Below are positions 1 to 7,929 of a stretch of 64,000 nt of DNA, in pieces. Where the stretch lies: contig NZ_JAUSRH010000006.1 in NCBI RefSeq assembly GCF_030811715.1, positions 124,001 through 188,000 on the forward strand, read 5' to 3'. Under the pieces are notes generated by a model that saw only the letters and a list, made by a program, of their open reading frames with translations, was not told the DNA's origin and searched no databases. Position numbers and translations under genes: made by a program. The stretch comes from Sinomonas atrocyanea (GTDB lineage: Bacteria; Actinomycetota; Actinomycetes; Actinomycetales; Micrococcaceae). Position 1 is the first letter of the stretch. Each line of letters starts with the position of its first letter.

Positions 1-1617
1 TGCAAGCAGGCGTGGACGAACCGGGCGGGCACCGAGTACGTGTGGTTCAACAACGTGGAGACCCGCCCCGGGCAGGGCTACCCGCGCCAGTACGAGGACC
101 AGGAGCGGTGGCGCGGCGGCTGGGAGCTCAACCGGCGCGGCAGGCTCCGGCTCAAGGGCGGCGGCCGCGTCAAGAAGCTCCTGGGCATCTTCGCGAGCCC
201 GGTCCAGCCCGAACTCGAGGACTACTACGAGCCCTGGACCTACGACTACCGGACCCTCATCGAGGCCCCGCTCGGGGACGACTTCCCGGTGGCCCGGCCC
301 AAGTCCCTCATCACGGGGGAGGACACCAAGGTCACGTGGAGCGCGAACTGGGACGACGACCTCGGCGGCGCCCCGCAGAAGGGCGAACTCGACCCGATCG
401 TCGCCAAGCTGCGGCGCAGCGCGGAGCTGCGCGAAGAGGCCAGCGAGAAGATCAGGTTCGAGTTCGAGAAGACGTTCATGTTCTACCTGCCGCGGATCTG
501 CGAGCACTGCCTGAACCCCTCGTGCATGGCCTCGTGCCCCTCGGGGGCGATCTACAAGCGGGCCGAGGACGGGATCGTGCTCGTGGACCAGGACCGCTGC
601 CGCGGGTGGCGCCAGTGCATCACCGGCTGCCCGTACAAGAAGATGTACTTCAACCACAAGAGCGGCAAAGCCGAGAAGTGCACCTTCTGCTATCCGCGCG
701 TCGAGATCGGCCTGCCGACCGTGTGCTCCGAGACGTGCGTGGGCCGGCTGCGGTACCTCGGCATCTTCCTGTACGACGTCGACGCCGTCACCGCCGCGGC
801 GTCGACCCCCGACCCGCAGGACCTCTACCGGGCCCAGCTCGACCTGCTCCTGGACCCCTCCGACCCGGAGGTCATCGCCGCCGCCCGGCGGGACGGGATC
901 CCCGAGGACTGGCTCGATGCGGCCCGGCGCTCGCCGATCTACCAGCTCGCCAAGGTCTACCAGGTCGCGCTGCCGCTGCACCCCGAGTACCGCACCATGC
1001 CGATGGTCTGGTACGTCCCGCCGCTCTCGCCGATCGTGGACCTGCTCTCCAGCCAGGGCCACGACGCCGAGGACGCCGGCACCCTCTTCGGCGCCATCGA
1101 CGCCCTGCGGATCCCCTCCGAGTACCTCGCCGAGCTGTTCACCGCCGGGGACACCGCGGTCATCGACGGCGTGCTCCGCCGGCTCGCGGCCATGCGCGCC
1201 TACATGCGGGGCATCTCCCTCGGCACGGGCGCGGACGAGTCGATCGCCGAGAGCGTCGGCATGGACGGCCGGACGATGCAGGAGATGTACCGGCTCATGG
1301 CCATCGCCAAGTATGCCGAGCGCTACGTCATCCCGAAGGCGCACGTCGAGCAGGCCCACAACCTCGAGGAGATGGGCTGCTCGCTGGACTTCGAGGAGGG
1401 ACCGGGCATGTACCCCTCGGACTCCTTCGGCGAGGGCAGCGGCAGGCCCGTGCCGGTCGCCGTCGAGACCTTCCACGCCCTCAAGCAGCGCCAGAGCTCC
1501 GACGGCGAGGTCCAGCCGGGGACCCTCCGCGGGCGCGTGAACCTGCTCAACTGGGACGGCCGCGGCGTCCCGGAGGGCATCTTCCCGCCGAAGGGAGACG
1601 GCGATGCGGACCACTGA
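1..1617 (+). CDS. narH: Respiratory nitrate reductase beta subunit NarH (5' end cut by window)
   Basis: This is the iron-sulfur subunit of membrane-bound nitrate reductase. It carries electrons from NarI haem to the molybdenum subunit NarG on the cytoplasmic face of the membrane. The frame is open from base 1 (CKQAWTNRAGTEYVWFNN), so the true start lies upstream. The cysteine ladder is visible at bases 500-740 (CEHCLNPSCMASC, CRGWRQCITGCPYKK, CTFC, CSETC). The Trp in CRGWRQC replaces one Cys, as is usual in NarH, where that cluster is [3Fe-4S]. The 3' end overlaps narJ by 14 nt, which suggests coupled translation. narG should lie just upstream of the window. Confidence 0.96.
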   Translation, partial: CKQAWTNRAGTEYVWFNNVETRPGQGYPRQYEDQERWRGGWELNRRGRLRLKGGGRVKKLLGIFASPVQPELEDYYEPWTYDYRTLIEAPLGDDFPVARPKSLITGEDTKVTWSANWDDDLGGAPQKGELDPIVAKLRRSAELREEASEKIRFEFEKTFMFYLPRICEHCLNPSCMASCPSGAIYKRAEDGIVLVDQDRCRGWRQCITGCPYKKMYFNHKSGKAEKCTFCYPRVEIGLPTVCSETCVGRLRYLGIFLYDVDAVTAAASTPDPQDLYRAQLDLLLDPSDPEVIAAARRDGIPEDWLDAARRSPIYQLAKVYQVALPLHPEYRTMPMVWYVPPLSPIVDLLSSQGHDAEDAGTLFGAIDALRIPSEYLAELFTAGDTAVIDGVLRRLAAMRAYMRGISLGTGADESIAESVGMDGRTMQEMYRLMAIAKYAERYVIPKAHVEQAHNLEEMGCSLDFEEGPGMYPSDSFGEGSGRPVPVAVETFHALKQRQSSDGEVQPGTLRGRVNLLNWDGRGVPEGIFPPKGDGDADH

Positions 1618-2296
1618 GGCCCGGGTCCTCTACGCCGCCGCCGCGGTGCTGCTCGACTACCCGGACGCCCGCGTGCGGGACGCGCTGCCCACGCTTCGGG
1701 CGGCGCTCGCGGAGCAGCCGGGCCCGCTGCCGCGGCTCCTCGGGGCCACCGCCGCGCAGATCGCGGACGACGCCGAGCCGGTCGCCTGCCGCCGCTACGT
1801 GGACACCTTCGACCTCTCCCGTCGTCACGCCCTGCACCTGACCTACTGGACCGACGGGGACACGCGGCGCCGCGGCGAGGCGCTGGCCCGCTTCAAGCAG
1901 ACGTACCGGGACAGCGGCTGGCTCGTGGACCTCGGCGGCGAGCTGCCCGACTTCCTCCCGCTCGTCCTCGAGTTCACCGCCCGGGTCGACTACGCCGTGG
2001 GCCGGTCCCTCCTAGCTGAGTACCGGGCCAGCCTCGAGCTCCTGCGGCTCGAGCTCGCCGCCGATGCTCCCGTCTACGCGCCCGTGCTCGAGGCGGTGTG
2101 CGCGACCCTGCCCGGCCCGTCCCCGGCGACCCGGGCCGAGGCGATGGCCCTCGCCGGGCCGCCCCCGGCCGAGCAGGTGGGCCTCGAGCCGTTCGATCCC
2201 CGCCTCCTGCCCCTGACGACGGTGGCCGCGGCCAGCACGGTGGTTGAGCGGAGCGCAGCGGAGTCGAAACCCGCACTCCGAGAAGGGGCCCGCTGA
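1604..2296 (+). CDS. narJ: Nitrate reductase assembly chaperone NarJ
   Basis: NarJ is the dedicated cytoplasmic chaperone that loads molybdenum cofactor into NarG and holds NarGH until it docks on NarI. It is not part of the final enzyme. The 230-residue product is close to the family's usual length and has typical features (AAAVLLDYPDARVRD, DLGGELPDFLPLVLEF). ATG at 1604 lies inside the end of narH, and the stop overlaps the narI start by one base. The last ~20 codons contain a dispersed repeat (2242-2271) encoding VVERSAAESK, so the C-terminal tail looks acquired and is probably dispensable. Confidence 0.93.
   Translation: MRTTEARVLYAAAAVLLDYPDARVRDALPTLRAALAEQPGPLPRLLGATAAQIADDAEPVACRRYVDTFDLSRRHALHLTYWTDGDTRRRGEALARFKQTYRDSGWLVDLGGELPDFLPLVLEFTARVDYAVGRSLLAEYRASLELLRLELAADAPVYAPVLEAVCATLPGPSPATRAEAMALAGPPPAEQVGLEPFDPRLLPLTTVAAASTVVERSAAESKPALREGAR
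2242..2271. repeat. Dispersed repeat-like element inside the 3' end of narJ
   Basis: The 30-bp segment begins GGTTGAGCGGAGCGC and ends GGAGTCGAAACC. It resembles, from general knowledge, a short intergenic element common in GC-rich actinobacterial genomes (GGTTGAGC..GTCGAAACC type). Here it is read in frame through the narJ C-terminus. Its GGTT/AACC ends are complementary. Only one copy is seen in this window, so the repeat status rests on recall and not on the window itself. Confidence 0.5.
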
Positions 2297-3045
2297 TGGA
2301 CGTCCTGCTCTGGGGAGTCGCCCCCTACCTCATGGTGCTGATCCTCGTCGGCGGCAGCATCTGGCGGTACCGGTACGACCAGTTCGGGTGGACCACCCGC
2401 TCCTCCCAGCTCTACGAGTCGCGACTGCTGAGGATCGGGTCGCCGCTGTTCCACTACGGGCTCGTGTTCGTCATCGCCGGGCACTTCGTGGGCCTCGTGA
2501 TCCCCAAGTCCTGGACCGAGGCGGTCGGCATGTCCGAGACGCTCTACCACGGGCTCGCCCTGTCCGTGGGCCTCATCGCGGGGGTCTCCACACTGCTCGG
2601 CATCGTGCTGCTCATCGTGCGGCGGCGCCGCACCGGTCCGGTCTTCATGGCCACCACCCGCAACGACAAGGCCATGTACATCTTCCTCGTCGGCGCGATC
2701 GCGCTCGGGGTGTGGACCACCCTCGTCTCCGCAGCCCAGCCCGGCTCGGCCGCGTTCGACTACCGCGAGACCGTGAGCCCCTGGTTCCGCTCGCTGTTCG
2801 TGTTCCAGCCGGACGTCGCGTCGATGGCGGCGGCGCCGATGGAGTTCAAGTGGCACACCGTGGTGGGGATGGTCCTGTTCGCGCTGTGGCCGTTCACCCG
2901 GCTCGTCCACGCGCTCACGGCGCCGTTCCACTACCTGTTCCGCCCCTACATCGTCTACCGCACCCGCGACGAGGGCGCGGCGCCCGGCGCCCGGGGGACC
3001 CGGCGGGGCTGGGAGACCACAGGGACCCGCGACCGCGACCGCTGA
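2296..3045 (+). CDS. narI: Respiratory nitrate reductase gamma subunit NarI
   Basis: NarI is the membrane cytochrome b subunit that oxidises menaquinol and passes electrons to NarH. The 249-residue product has about five hydrophobic helices (near residues 5-25, 50-72, 90-115, 130-150 and 185-205). It has histidines in or near them (FHYGLVFVIAGHFVG, LYHGLALSVG, WHTVVGMVLFALWPFTRLVH) that fit the two b haems. The ATG overlaps the narJ stop by one base. A polar Gly/Arg-rich tail of about 25 residues follows the last helix. Confidence 0.94.
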   Translation: MDVLLWGVAPYLMVLILVGGSIWRYRYDQFGWTTRSSQLYESRLLRIGSPLFHYGLVFVIAGHFVGLVIPKSWTEAVGMSETLYHGLALSVGLIAGVSTLLGIVLLIVRRRRTGPVFMATTRNDKAMYIFLVGAIALGVWTTLVSAAQPGSAAFDYRETVSPWFRSLFVFQPDVASMAAAPMEFKWHTVVGMVLFALWPFTRLVHALTAPFHYLFRPYIVYRTRDEGAAPGARGTRRGWETTGTRDRDR

Positions 3046-3061
3046 GCCCACAGGAGGAGCC

Positions 3062-4309
3062 GTGAGCACCGCACCCGATCCGTCCGCCCGACCCATCTCG
3101 GATGCCGCGGCGCCCGGCGCACCACGGCCCGGCGCCGCCCGGAACCTGACCCTGGCCACCCTTGCCTCGGTGGTGGGCTTCTGGGGCTGGACGGTCATCG
3201 CGCCCCTGGGCACGCGCTACGCGCACGATCTGGGGCTCAACGCGGCACAGACCGGGGCTCTCGTCGCGATGCCCGTGCTCGTGGGCGCCGTCGGCAGGGT
3301 GCCGGTGGGCGTCCTGACCGACAGGTTCGGGGGCAGGCGGCTGCTGACCGTCATCCTCGTGGTGACGGCCCCACTGGTCCTGCTCGTCGCGCTCGCCGGG
3401 AGCCTGAAGTCCTACGCGCTCCTGCTCGTCGTCGGGTTCTTCCTCGGGGTCGCGGGAACGGTGTTCACCGCCGGGATCCCCTTCTCGGCGGCGTGGTATC
3501 CGAGGGCCAGGCAGGGGTTCGCGACCGGGATCTTCGGGATGGGCATGGGCGGCACGGCGCTCTCGGCATTCCTGACCCCCCGGCTCGTCACCTCGGTCGG
3601 GTACTGGACCACCCACATCGTCATCGCCGCCCTGCTCCTGGCCATGGCGGCGGTCGTCTTCTTCTTCATGCGCGAGTCTCCGACGTGGACCCCGGTCACG
3701 CACGGCAGCTTCGGCAAGCTGGTCGCCGCCGCCAGGATGCCCGTGACCTGGCAGCTCTGCTTCCTCTATGCCGTCGTCTTCGGCGGCTTCGTCTCGTTCA
3801 GCACGTACCTTCCCACGTACCTGAGGGACATCTACAGCTTCGACCTCACGGCCGCGGGGACGCGCACGGCGGGCTTCGCGCTCGCGGCTGTCATCGCGCG
3901 GCCGATCGGCGGCATCATCGCGGACCGCATCGGGCCGAGGTCGGTGGTGCTCGTCTCGCTCGCCGGAGTCGCGGTCCTCGCCTTCGTCGTGAACATGCAG
4001 CCGCCCCCCGAGGTCCCCACCGGTCTGACCTTCCTGGCCATGGCGGCGGCCCTCGGCTTCGGCACCGGTGGCGTCTTCGCCTGGGTCGGGACGCAGGCTC
4101 CCGCCGGCACCGTGGGCGCGGTGACCGGTGTGGTCAGCGCGGCCGGCGGCCTCGGCGGCTACTTCCCGCCCCTCGTCATGGGCGCCACGTACAACGCGCA
4201 GCAGCACTCGTACGCGATCGGGCTCCTGCTCCTCGTCGCCACGGCGCTCGCGGCCCTCGTGCTGGCGGCCCTCATGGGCCGGAAGCGGCGCGCATCCCCC
4301 ACCCGTTGA
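3062..4309 (+). CDS. narK: NarK-type nitrate/nitrite MFS transporter
   Basis: This is a major-facilitator permease, probably taking up nitrate and/or exporting nitrite for the adjacent reductase. The 415 residues form about 12 hydrophobic segments. The nitrate-porter signature is seen around residues 140-165 (GIPFSAAWYPRARQGF, GIFGMGMGG), and an MFS loop motif at GVLTDRFGGRR. GTG at 3062 sits behind an AGGAGG ribosome site (3050-3058), 16 nt after narI, so it is probably in the same transcript. The stop codon falls inside a 21-nt tandem duplication (4307-4348). Direction of transport cannot be told from sequence. Confidence 0.9.
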   Translation: MSTAPDPSARPISDAAAPGAPRPGAARNLTLATLASVVGFWGWTVIAPLGTRYAHDLGLNAAQTGALVAMPVLVGAVGRVPVGVLTDRFGGRRLLTVILVVTAPLVLLVALAGSLKSYALLLVVGFFLGVAGTVFTAGIPFSAAWYPRARQGFATGIFGMGMGGTALSAFLTPRLVTSVGYWTTHIVIAALLLAMAAVVFFFMRESPTWTPVTHGSFGKLVAAARMPVTWQLCFLYAVVFGGFVSFSTYLPTYLRDIYSFDLTAAGTRTAGFALAAVIARPIGGIIADRIGPRSVVLVSLAGVAVLAFVVNMQPPPEVPTGLTFLAMAAALGFGTGGVFAWVGTQAPAGTVGAVTGVVSAAGGLGGYFPPLVMGATYNAQQHSYAIGLLLLVATALAALVLAALMGRKRRASPTR

Positions 4310-4348
4310 GGGGTCATGTCCCTGCGCTGAGGGGTCATGTCCCTGCGC
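4307..4348. repeat. Two head-to-tail copies of a 21-nt unit
   Basis: TGAGGGGTCATGTCCCTGCG plus C occurs at 4307-4327 and again, identical, at 4328-4348. The first copy contains the narK stop codon. Together they fill most of the gap before the DNA ligase. The unit (GGGGTCATGTCCC) recalls, but does not match, the GACGTCACCCC arrays elsewhere in this window, and it has the same 21-nt period. Confidence 0.85.
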
Positions 4349-4370
4349 TCCCGAGTGCGAGACTGGGGCC

Positions 4371-5906
4371 ATGCTGCTCGACGAGCTCGTCTCCACCGCC
4401 GAGGCGGTCGCGTCCACCCGGTCCCGGAAGGCCAAGGTCGAGGCGCTCGCGGGACTCCTGCGCCGCCTCGGCGCCGAATCGCCGGACGAGCTCGCCATCG
4501 CGGTCGGCATGCTCGTCGCGAAGCCCCGCCAGGGCAGGGTCGGCGTCGGCTGGCGCGGGCTCGCCCGCACCCGCGGCGCGGTGCCGGCCTCCGAGCAGCC
4601 GTCGATCACGGTGGGAGAGTTCGACGCGCTGCTCGACCGCCTCGCCGGCACGTCCGGGGCCGGGTCGCAGGCGGCGCGCACCGACCTGCTGTCGGCCGCC
4701 CTGCGGCGCGCCACGGAACGTGAGCAGCGCTTCATCGTCGGGGTGCTGCTCGGCGAGCTGCGCACCGGAGCCCTCGAGGGCGTGCTGGTGGACGCCCTCG
4801 CCGCCGCCGGCGGCCGGCCACTCGCCCTCGTCCGGCGGGCAGCGATGCTCTCGGGGGAACTGGGCGAGACCGCCCGGATCGCGGTCACGGGAACCGAGGA
4901 CGAGCTCTCCGGCCTCGGTCTGCTCGTCGGCAGGCCCGTGCTGCCCATGCTCGCCGCCTCGGCGGCGACGCCCACCGAGGCGCTGGCCACGACGGGGGAG
5001 GCCTCCGTCGAGTTCAAGCTCGACGGCGCGCGCATCCAGGTCCATCGCGCAGGGGAGAGCGTGCGGGTCTTCACCCGGAGCCTGGCCGAGATCACGCACC
5101 GGGTGCCCGAGATGGTCGAGGCGGTGCGGACGCTGCCCGTGCGGGACGTCATCCTCGACGGCGAGACGCTCACCCTCGATGAGGGCGGAATGCCCCGGCC
5201 GTTCCAGGAGACGATGTCCCGCTTCGGCGCCGAGCGGGCGGGGGAGGCCGTCCTGCGGCCCTGGTTCTTCGACGTCCTGCACGTCGACGGCAGGGACCTC
5301 CTCGACGAGCCCCTGGCCGTGCGCCGCGCGGAGCTCGCGAGGTTCGCCCCGGGGCTCATCGTCCCGGGCGAGGTGACCGGCGACCCGGATGCGGCCGAGC
5401 GGATCTCCCGCGAAGCTCTCGCCGCGGGCCACGAGGGCGTGGTGGTGAAGGCCATCGGCTCCCTGTACTCGGCCGGGCGGCGGGGCTCGAGCTGGATCAA
5501 GGTCAAGCCGGTAGCGACGTACGACCTCGTGGTGCTCGCCGCCGAGTGGGGCAGCGGCCGGCGGCAGGGCTGGCTGTCCAACCTGCATCTGGGCGCCTAC
5601 GATCCCACAGGCGAGTTCGGCGAGCCCGGCGGCCTCGTGATGGTCGGGAAGACCTTCAAGGGCCTCACCGACGACCTCCTGCGCTGGCAGACCGAGCGGT
5701 TCCTCGACATCGAGGCGCGCAGGGACGGCCACACGGTCTTCGTCGAGCCCACCACGGTCGTCGAGATCGCCATCGACGGCGTGCAGCGGTCGAGCCGCTA
5801 CCCTGGCGGAGTCGCGCTGCGCTTCGCCCGGGTGAAGAGGTACCGGGACGACAAGGCGCCGGCGGCCGCCGACACCATCCAGTCTCTGCGGGCCCTGCTG
5901 CGGTAG
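4371..5906 (+). CDS. ATP-dependent DNA ligase, LigB-like
   Basis: This enzyme seals DNA nicks through an ATP-derived enzyme-AMP intermediate. It is an accessory to the NAD-dependent LigA that bacteria use for replication. The 511-residue form matches the actinobacterial LigB class. It has an N-terminal helical domain (about 1-190), the adenylation motif FKLDGAR with nucleophile Lys216, ILDGE (Glu265), EGVVVK and WIKVKP, then an OB-fold. ATG 4371 (MLLDELVSTAEAV) was chosen because homology begins there; the open frame upstream runs through narK in another phase. Its place before rplJ is chromosomal context and not evidence of function. Confidence 0.9.
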   Translation: MLLDELVSTAEAVASTRSRKAKVEALAGLLRRLGAESPDELAIAVGMLVAKPRQGRVGVGWRGLARTRGAVPASEQPSITVGEFDALLDRLAGTSGAGSQAARTDLLSAALRRATEREQRFIVGVLLGELRTGALEGVLVDALAAAGGRPLALVRRAAMLSGELGETARIAVTGTEDELSGLGLLVGRPVLPMLAASAATPTEALATTGEASVEFKLDGARIQVHRAGESVRVFTRSLAEITHRVPEMVEAVRTLPVRDVILDGETLTLDEGGMPRPFQETMSRFGAERAGEAVLRPWFFDVLHVDGRDLLDEPLAVRRAELARFAPGLIVPGEVTGDPDAAERISREALAAGHEGVVVKAIGSLYSAGRRGSSWIKVKPVATYDLVVLAAEWGSGRRQGWLSNLHLGAYDPTGEFGEPGGLVMVGKTFKGLTDDLLRWQTERFLDIEARRDGHTVFVEPTTVVEIAIDGVQRSSRYPGGVALRFARVKRYRDDKAPAAADTIQSLRALLR

Positions 5907-5910
5907 GCGG

Positions 5911-5937
5911 GCCGGCCGCGGCGGCCGCGTGGCCGGC
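5911..5937 (+). terminator. GC-rich hairpin after the DNA ligase
   Basis: GCCGGCC (5911-5917) pairs with GGCCGGC (5931-5937) around a self-complementary GCGGC/GGCCGC core. It follows the ligase stop closely but has no T-run, so it could be a weak or Rho-assisted terminator, or simply GC-rich sequence. Confidence 0.4.
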
Positions 5938-5954
5938 GTCGTCCGTCCCCCGAT

Positions 5955-6201
5955 TTGGGCCGGCCGAGCATCGTCCCGTACAGTTGAAGCACCAAAGACC
6001 GCCGGTCGTTGGATCGTGCGTGCCGAGAAGCGGCCCGCACCTCCACCGAAGGTCCCCGATTTCGTGGGGCGGCCTGCGCAGGTGAACTGAGCGAACGCTC
6101 GCGGCCCACGGCCGCGCAGACCACGCCCCGTGCACTTGCGCGGGGCGTTTGACGTTTCACGGGCCCGCCCCCACCGGCTTCTGTTCCCCGGAAGGAGGGT
6201 T
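5955..6201 (+). promoter_or_regulatory. rplJL promoter and L10-type leader
   Basis: A candidate promoter is TTGGGC (5955-5960), 18-nt gap, TACAGT (5979-5984). The leader that follows is about 200 nt long. It begins AAAGACCGCCGGTCGTTGG, a self-complementary block typical of actinobacterial rplJ leaders that bind L10 or L10(L12)4. A second hairpin, ACGCCCCG (6123-6130) with CGGGGCGT (6141-6148), is followed by TTGACGTTT and could act as an attenuator. Autogenous control by L10 is known for the family; here it is inferred from the leader. The strong ribosome site GGAAGGAGGG precedes rplJ. Confidence 0.65.
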
Positions 6202-6795
6202 ATGGCAACGCCTACCAAGGTGGCAGCTGTCGAGGAGATCACCAAGGATTTCCAGGAGTCGAACGCTGCAGTCCTGACCGAATACCGTGGGCTCTCCGTC
6301 GCGCAGCTCAAGCAGCTGCGTCGTTCGCTCGGCACCGACAACAAGTTCTCGGTCGTCAAGAACTCCCTGACCGCCATCGCTGCCAAGGAAGCGGGTGTCG
6401 ACGCGTTCGACGGCCAGCTCGCCGGCCCCACCGCGATCGCGTTCATCAAGGGTGACGCCGTTGCGGCTGCCAAGAGCCTGACCGACTTTGCCAAGGACAA
6501 CAAGCAGCTGGTCATCAAGACCGGCTTCTTCGAGGGCAAGGCGCTCGACGCGAGCGAGGTCGCCGCACTGGCGGCCCTGGAGTCCCGCGAGCTGCAGCTC
6601 GCACGGGTTGCGGGTGTCCTCAAGGCGCCCATGGCCGCGGCTGCGCGCATCATCGACGCCCTGCGTCTCAAGCTCGAGGAGGAGGGCGGCGCTCCGGCTG
6701 CTGCCGAGGCTCCCGCTGCTGAGGCCGAGGCCCCCGCTGCTGAGGAGGCTGCGGCTGACGCCGACGCCGCCCCGGCCGCTGCCGAAGAGAACTGA
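6202..6795 (+). CDS. rplJ: Large ribosomal subunit protein L10 (uL10)
   Basis: L10 anchors the L7/L12 stalk on the 50S subunit and, in other bacteria, represses its own operon through the leader. The 197-residue product carries typical sequence ([31 protein letters not shown]). It has a C-terminal tail of about 35 residues made almost only of Ala, Pro, Glu and Asp. ATG 6202 has an excellent ribosome site. The in-frame extension back to 6130 covers leader sequence and is rejected. rplL follows 77 nt downstream. Confidence 0.97.
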   Translation: MATPTKVAAVEEITKDFQESNAAVLTEYRGLSVAQLKQLRRSLGTDNKFSVVKNSLTAIAAKEAGVDAFDGQLAGPTAIAFIKGDAVAAAKSLTDFAKDNKQLVIKTGFFEGKALDASEVAALAALESRELQLARVAGVLKAPMAAAARIIDALRLKLEEEGGAPAAAEAPAAEAEAPAAEEAAADADAAPAAAEEN

Positions 6796-6872
6796 TTCTC
6801 TTCCCCCACCCCCATACTCTCGGCGCCCCGCCCACTGCGGGCGGACGCCACCCAAGTGAAAGGACGCCAACC

Positions 6873-7250
6873 ATGGCGAAGCTCACCCAGGACGAGCTGA
6901 TCGAGGCCTTCAAGGAGCTCTCCATCATCGAGCTCTCCGAGTTCGTGAAGAAGTTCGAGGAGGTCTTCGAGGTCACCGCTGCTGCGGTCGCCGTCGCCGG
7001 CCCCGCGGGCGGTGGCGAGGCCGCTGCCGAGGAGGAGAAGACCTCCTTCGACGTCATCCTCGAGGCCGCTGGCGACAAGAAGATCGCGGTCATCAAGGAG
7101 GTGCGCGCCCTTACCTCCCTCGGTCTGAAGGAGGCCAAGGACCTCGTTGACTCCGCTCCCAAGGCCGTCCTCGAGGGCGCGACCAAGGAAGCTGCCGACA
7201 AGGCCAAGGAGACCCTCGAGGCCGCCGGCGCCACCGTCACCCTCAAGTAG
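6873..7250 (+). CDS. rplL: Large ribosomal subunit protein L7/L12 (bL12)
   Basis: L7/L12 is the multicopy stalk protein that recruits and stimulates EF-Tu, EF-G and other translational GTPases. The 125 residues show the N-terminal dimerisation helix ([20 protein letters not shown]), an Ala/Gly hinge near 40-52, and the C-terminal domain ([20 protein letters not shown]). It is cotranscribed with rplJ and is followed by a strong terminator at 7291. Confidence 0.98.
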   Translation: MAKLTQDELIEAFKELSIIELSEFVKKFEEVFEVTAAAVAVAGPAGGGEAAAEEEKTSFDVILEAAGDKKIAVIKEVRALTSLGLKEAKDLVDSAPKAVLEGATKEAADKAKETLEAAGATVTLK

Positions 7251-7290
7251 GTTCTTCCCGCTTGACCCAGGGCCCAGGCTCTGGAACCAG

Positions 7291-7321
7291 GGCCCCGCAG
7301 TCCGCCACGGACTGCGGGGCC
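7291..7321 (+). terminator. Terminator of rplJL
   Basis: There is a perfect 13-bp stem: GGCCCCGCAGTCC (7291-7303) with GGACTGCGGGGCC (7309-7321), a 5-nt loop, then CTTCC. It lies 41 nt after rplL and before the convergent YbaK-type gene. Confidence 0.88.
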
Positions 7322-7353
7322 CTTCCGCGTCTCCGCCCCCGGCTCACCCCGCC

Positions 7354-7395
7354 GAGGTCACCCCGTGGGGGCGCGAGGTCACCCCGTGGGATCAG
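7354..7395. repeat. Two copies of the 21-bp GAGGTCACCCC repeat
   Basis: GAGGTCACCCCGTGGG begins at 7354 and again at 7375, an exact 21-bp step. The second copy runs over the stop codon of the leftward YbaK-type gene. The same unit forms the six-copy array at 17065 before the str operon, so two separate operon junctions share one repeat family. Confidence 0.85.
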
Positions 7396-7919
7396 GCGGG
7401 CTCGCTGATGTCGGCCACGGTCGCGCCGAGCGCGGCGAACAGCTCCTCGGCGTCCACGAACGCACTGAGCCCGTGCGCGCCGGCACCGAGGGACACGCGG
7501 CCCGAGACCGACGCGTCGGCCCACACCGGCCACGCCGTGGAGGATCCGAGCGGCGTGATCGTGCCGCGTTCGTAGCCGGTCGCCGCGAGGGCCACGTCGG
7601 CCGGCGGCATCGAGAGCCGGTTGACCCCGAGCAGGCCCCGCAGCTTGGGCCAGGAGATCTGCCGGTCGCCCGGGATGAGCGCGAATAGGAACGTGCCGTC
7701 GGGGTGCTTGACCACGAGCGACTTCACGATCTCCCGCGGCTCGATCCCGAGGTTCGCCGCGGCCTCCTCGAGGCTCCGGGCGCGCCCGCGCGGGGCCACC
7801 TGGACGTCCAGCCCGTGGGCGGCGGCGCCGGCGAGGAACCTCGCGTGCCCGTCGCCCGAGGCGGCCGACGCTGGCCTCTCGCCTGCCGCGGGAGGCGACC
7901 CCGCGCCGTCGTGCGTCAC
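7392..7919 (-). CDS. YbaK/EbsC-family aminoacyl-tRNA deacylase
   Basis: Members of this family hydrolyse mischarged tRNA, often Cys- or Ala-tRNA(Pro), in trans to protect translation fidelity. Family features are VKSLVVKHPDGTFLFALIPG (with the conserved Lys), RLSMPPADV, and GTITPLGSSTAWPV near the C-terminus. GTG 7919 was chosen: it follows GAGGGGGCAGCA and the thiolase stop by about 10 nt, giving 175 residues. An open extension to 8030 would overlap the thiolase heavily. The first codons coincide with a word (GACGCACGACGGCG) found in several intergenic hairpins of this window. Substrate is not predictable. Confidence 0.8.
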   Translation of the reverse strand: MTHDGAGSPPAAGERPASAASGDGHARFLAGAAAHGLDVQVAPRGRARSLEEAAANLGIEPREIVKSLVVKHPDGTFLFALIPGDRQISWPKLRGLLGVNRLSMPPADVALAATGYERGTITPLGSSTAWPVWADASVSGRVSLGAGAHGLSAFVDAEELFAALGATVADISEPA

Positions 7920-7929
7920 TGCTGCCCCC

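Noticed and set aside
2915-5581. Long minus-strand frame across narI, narK and the DNA ligase
   Set aside because: Low-complexity translation, crosses three well-supported genes, no motif.
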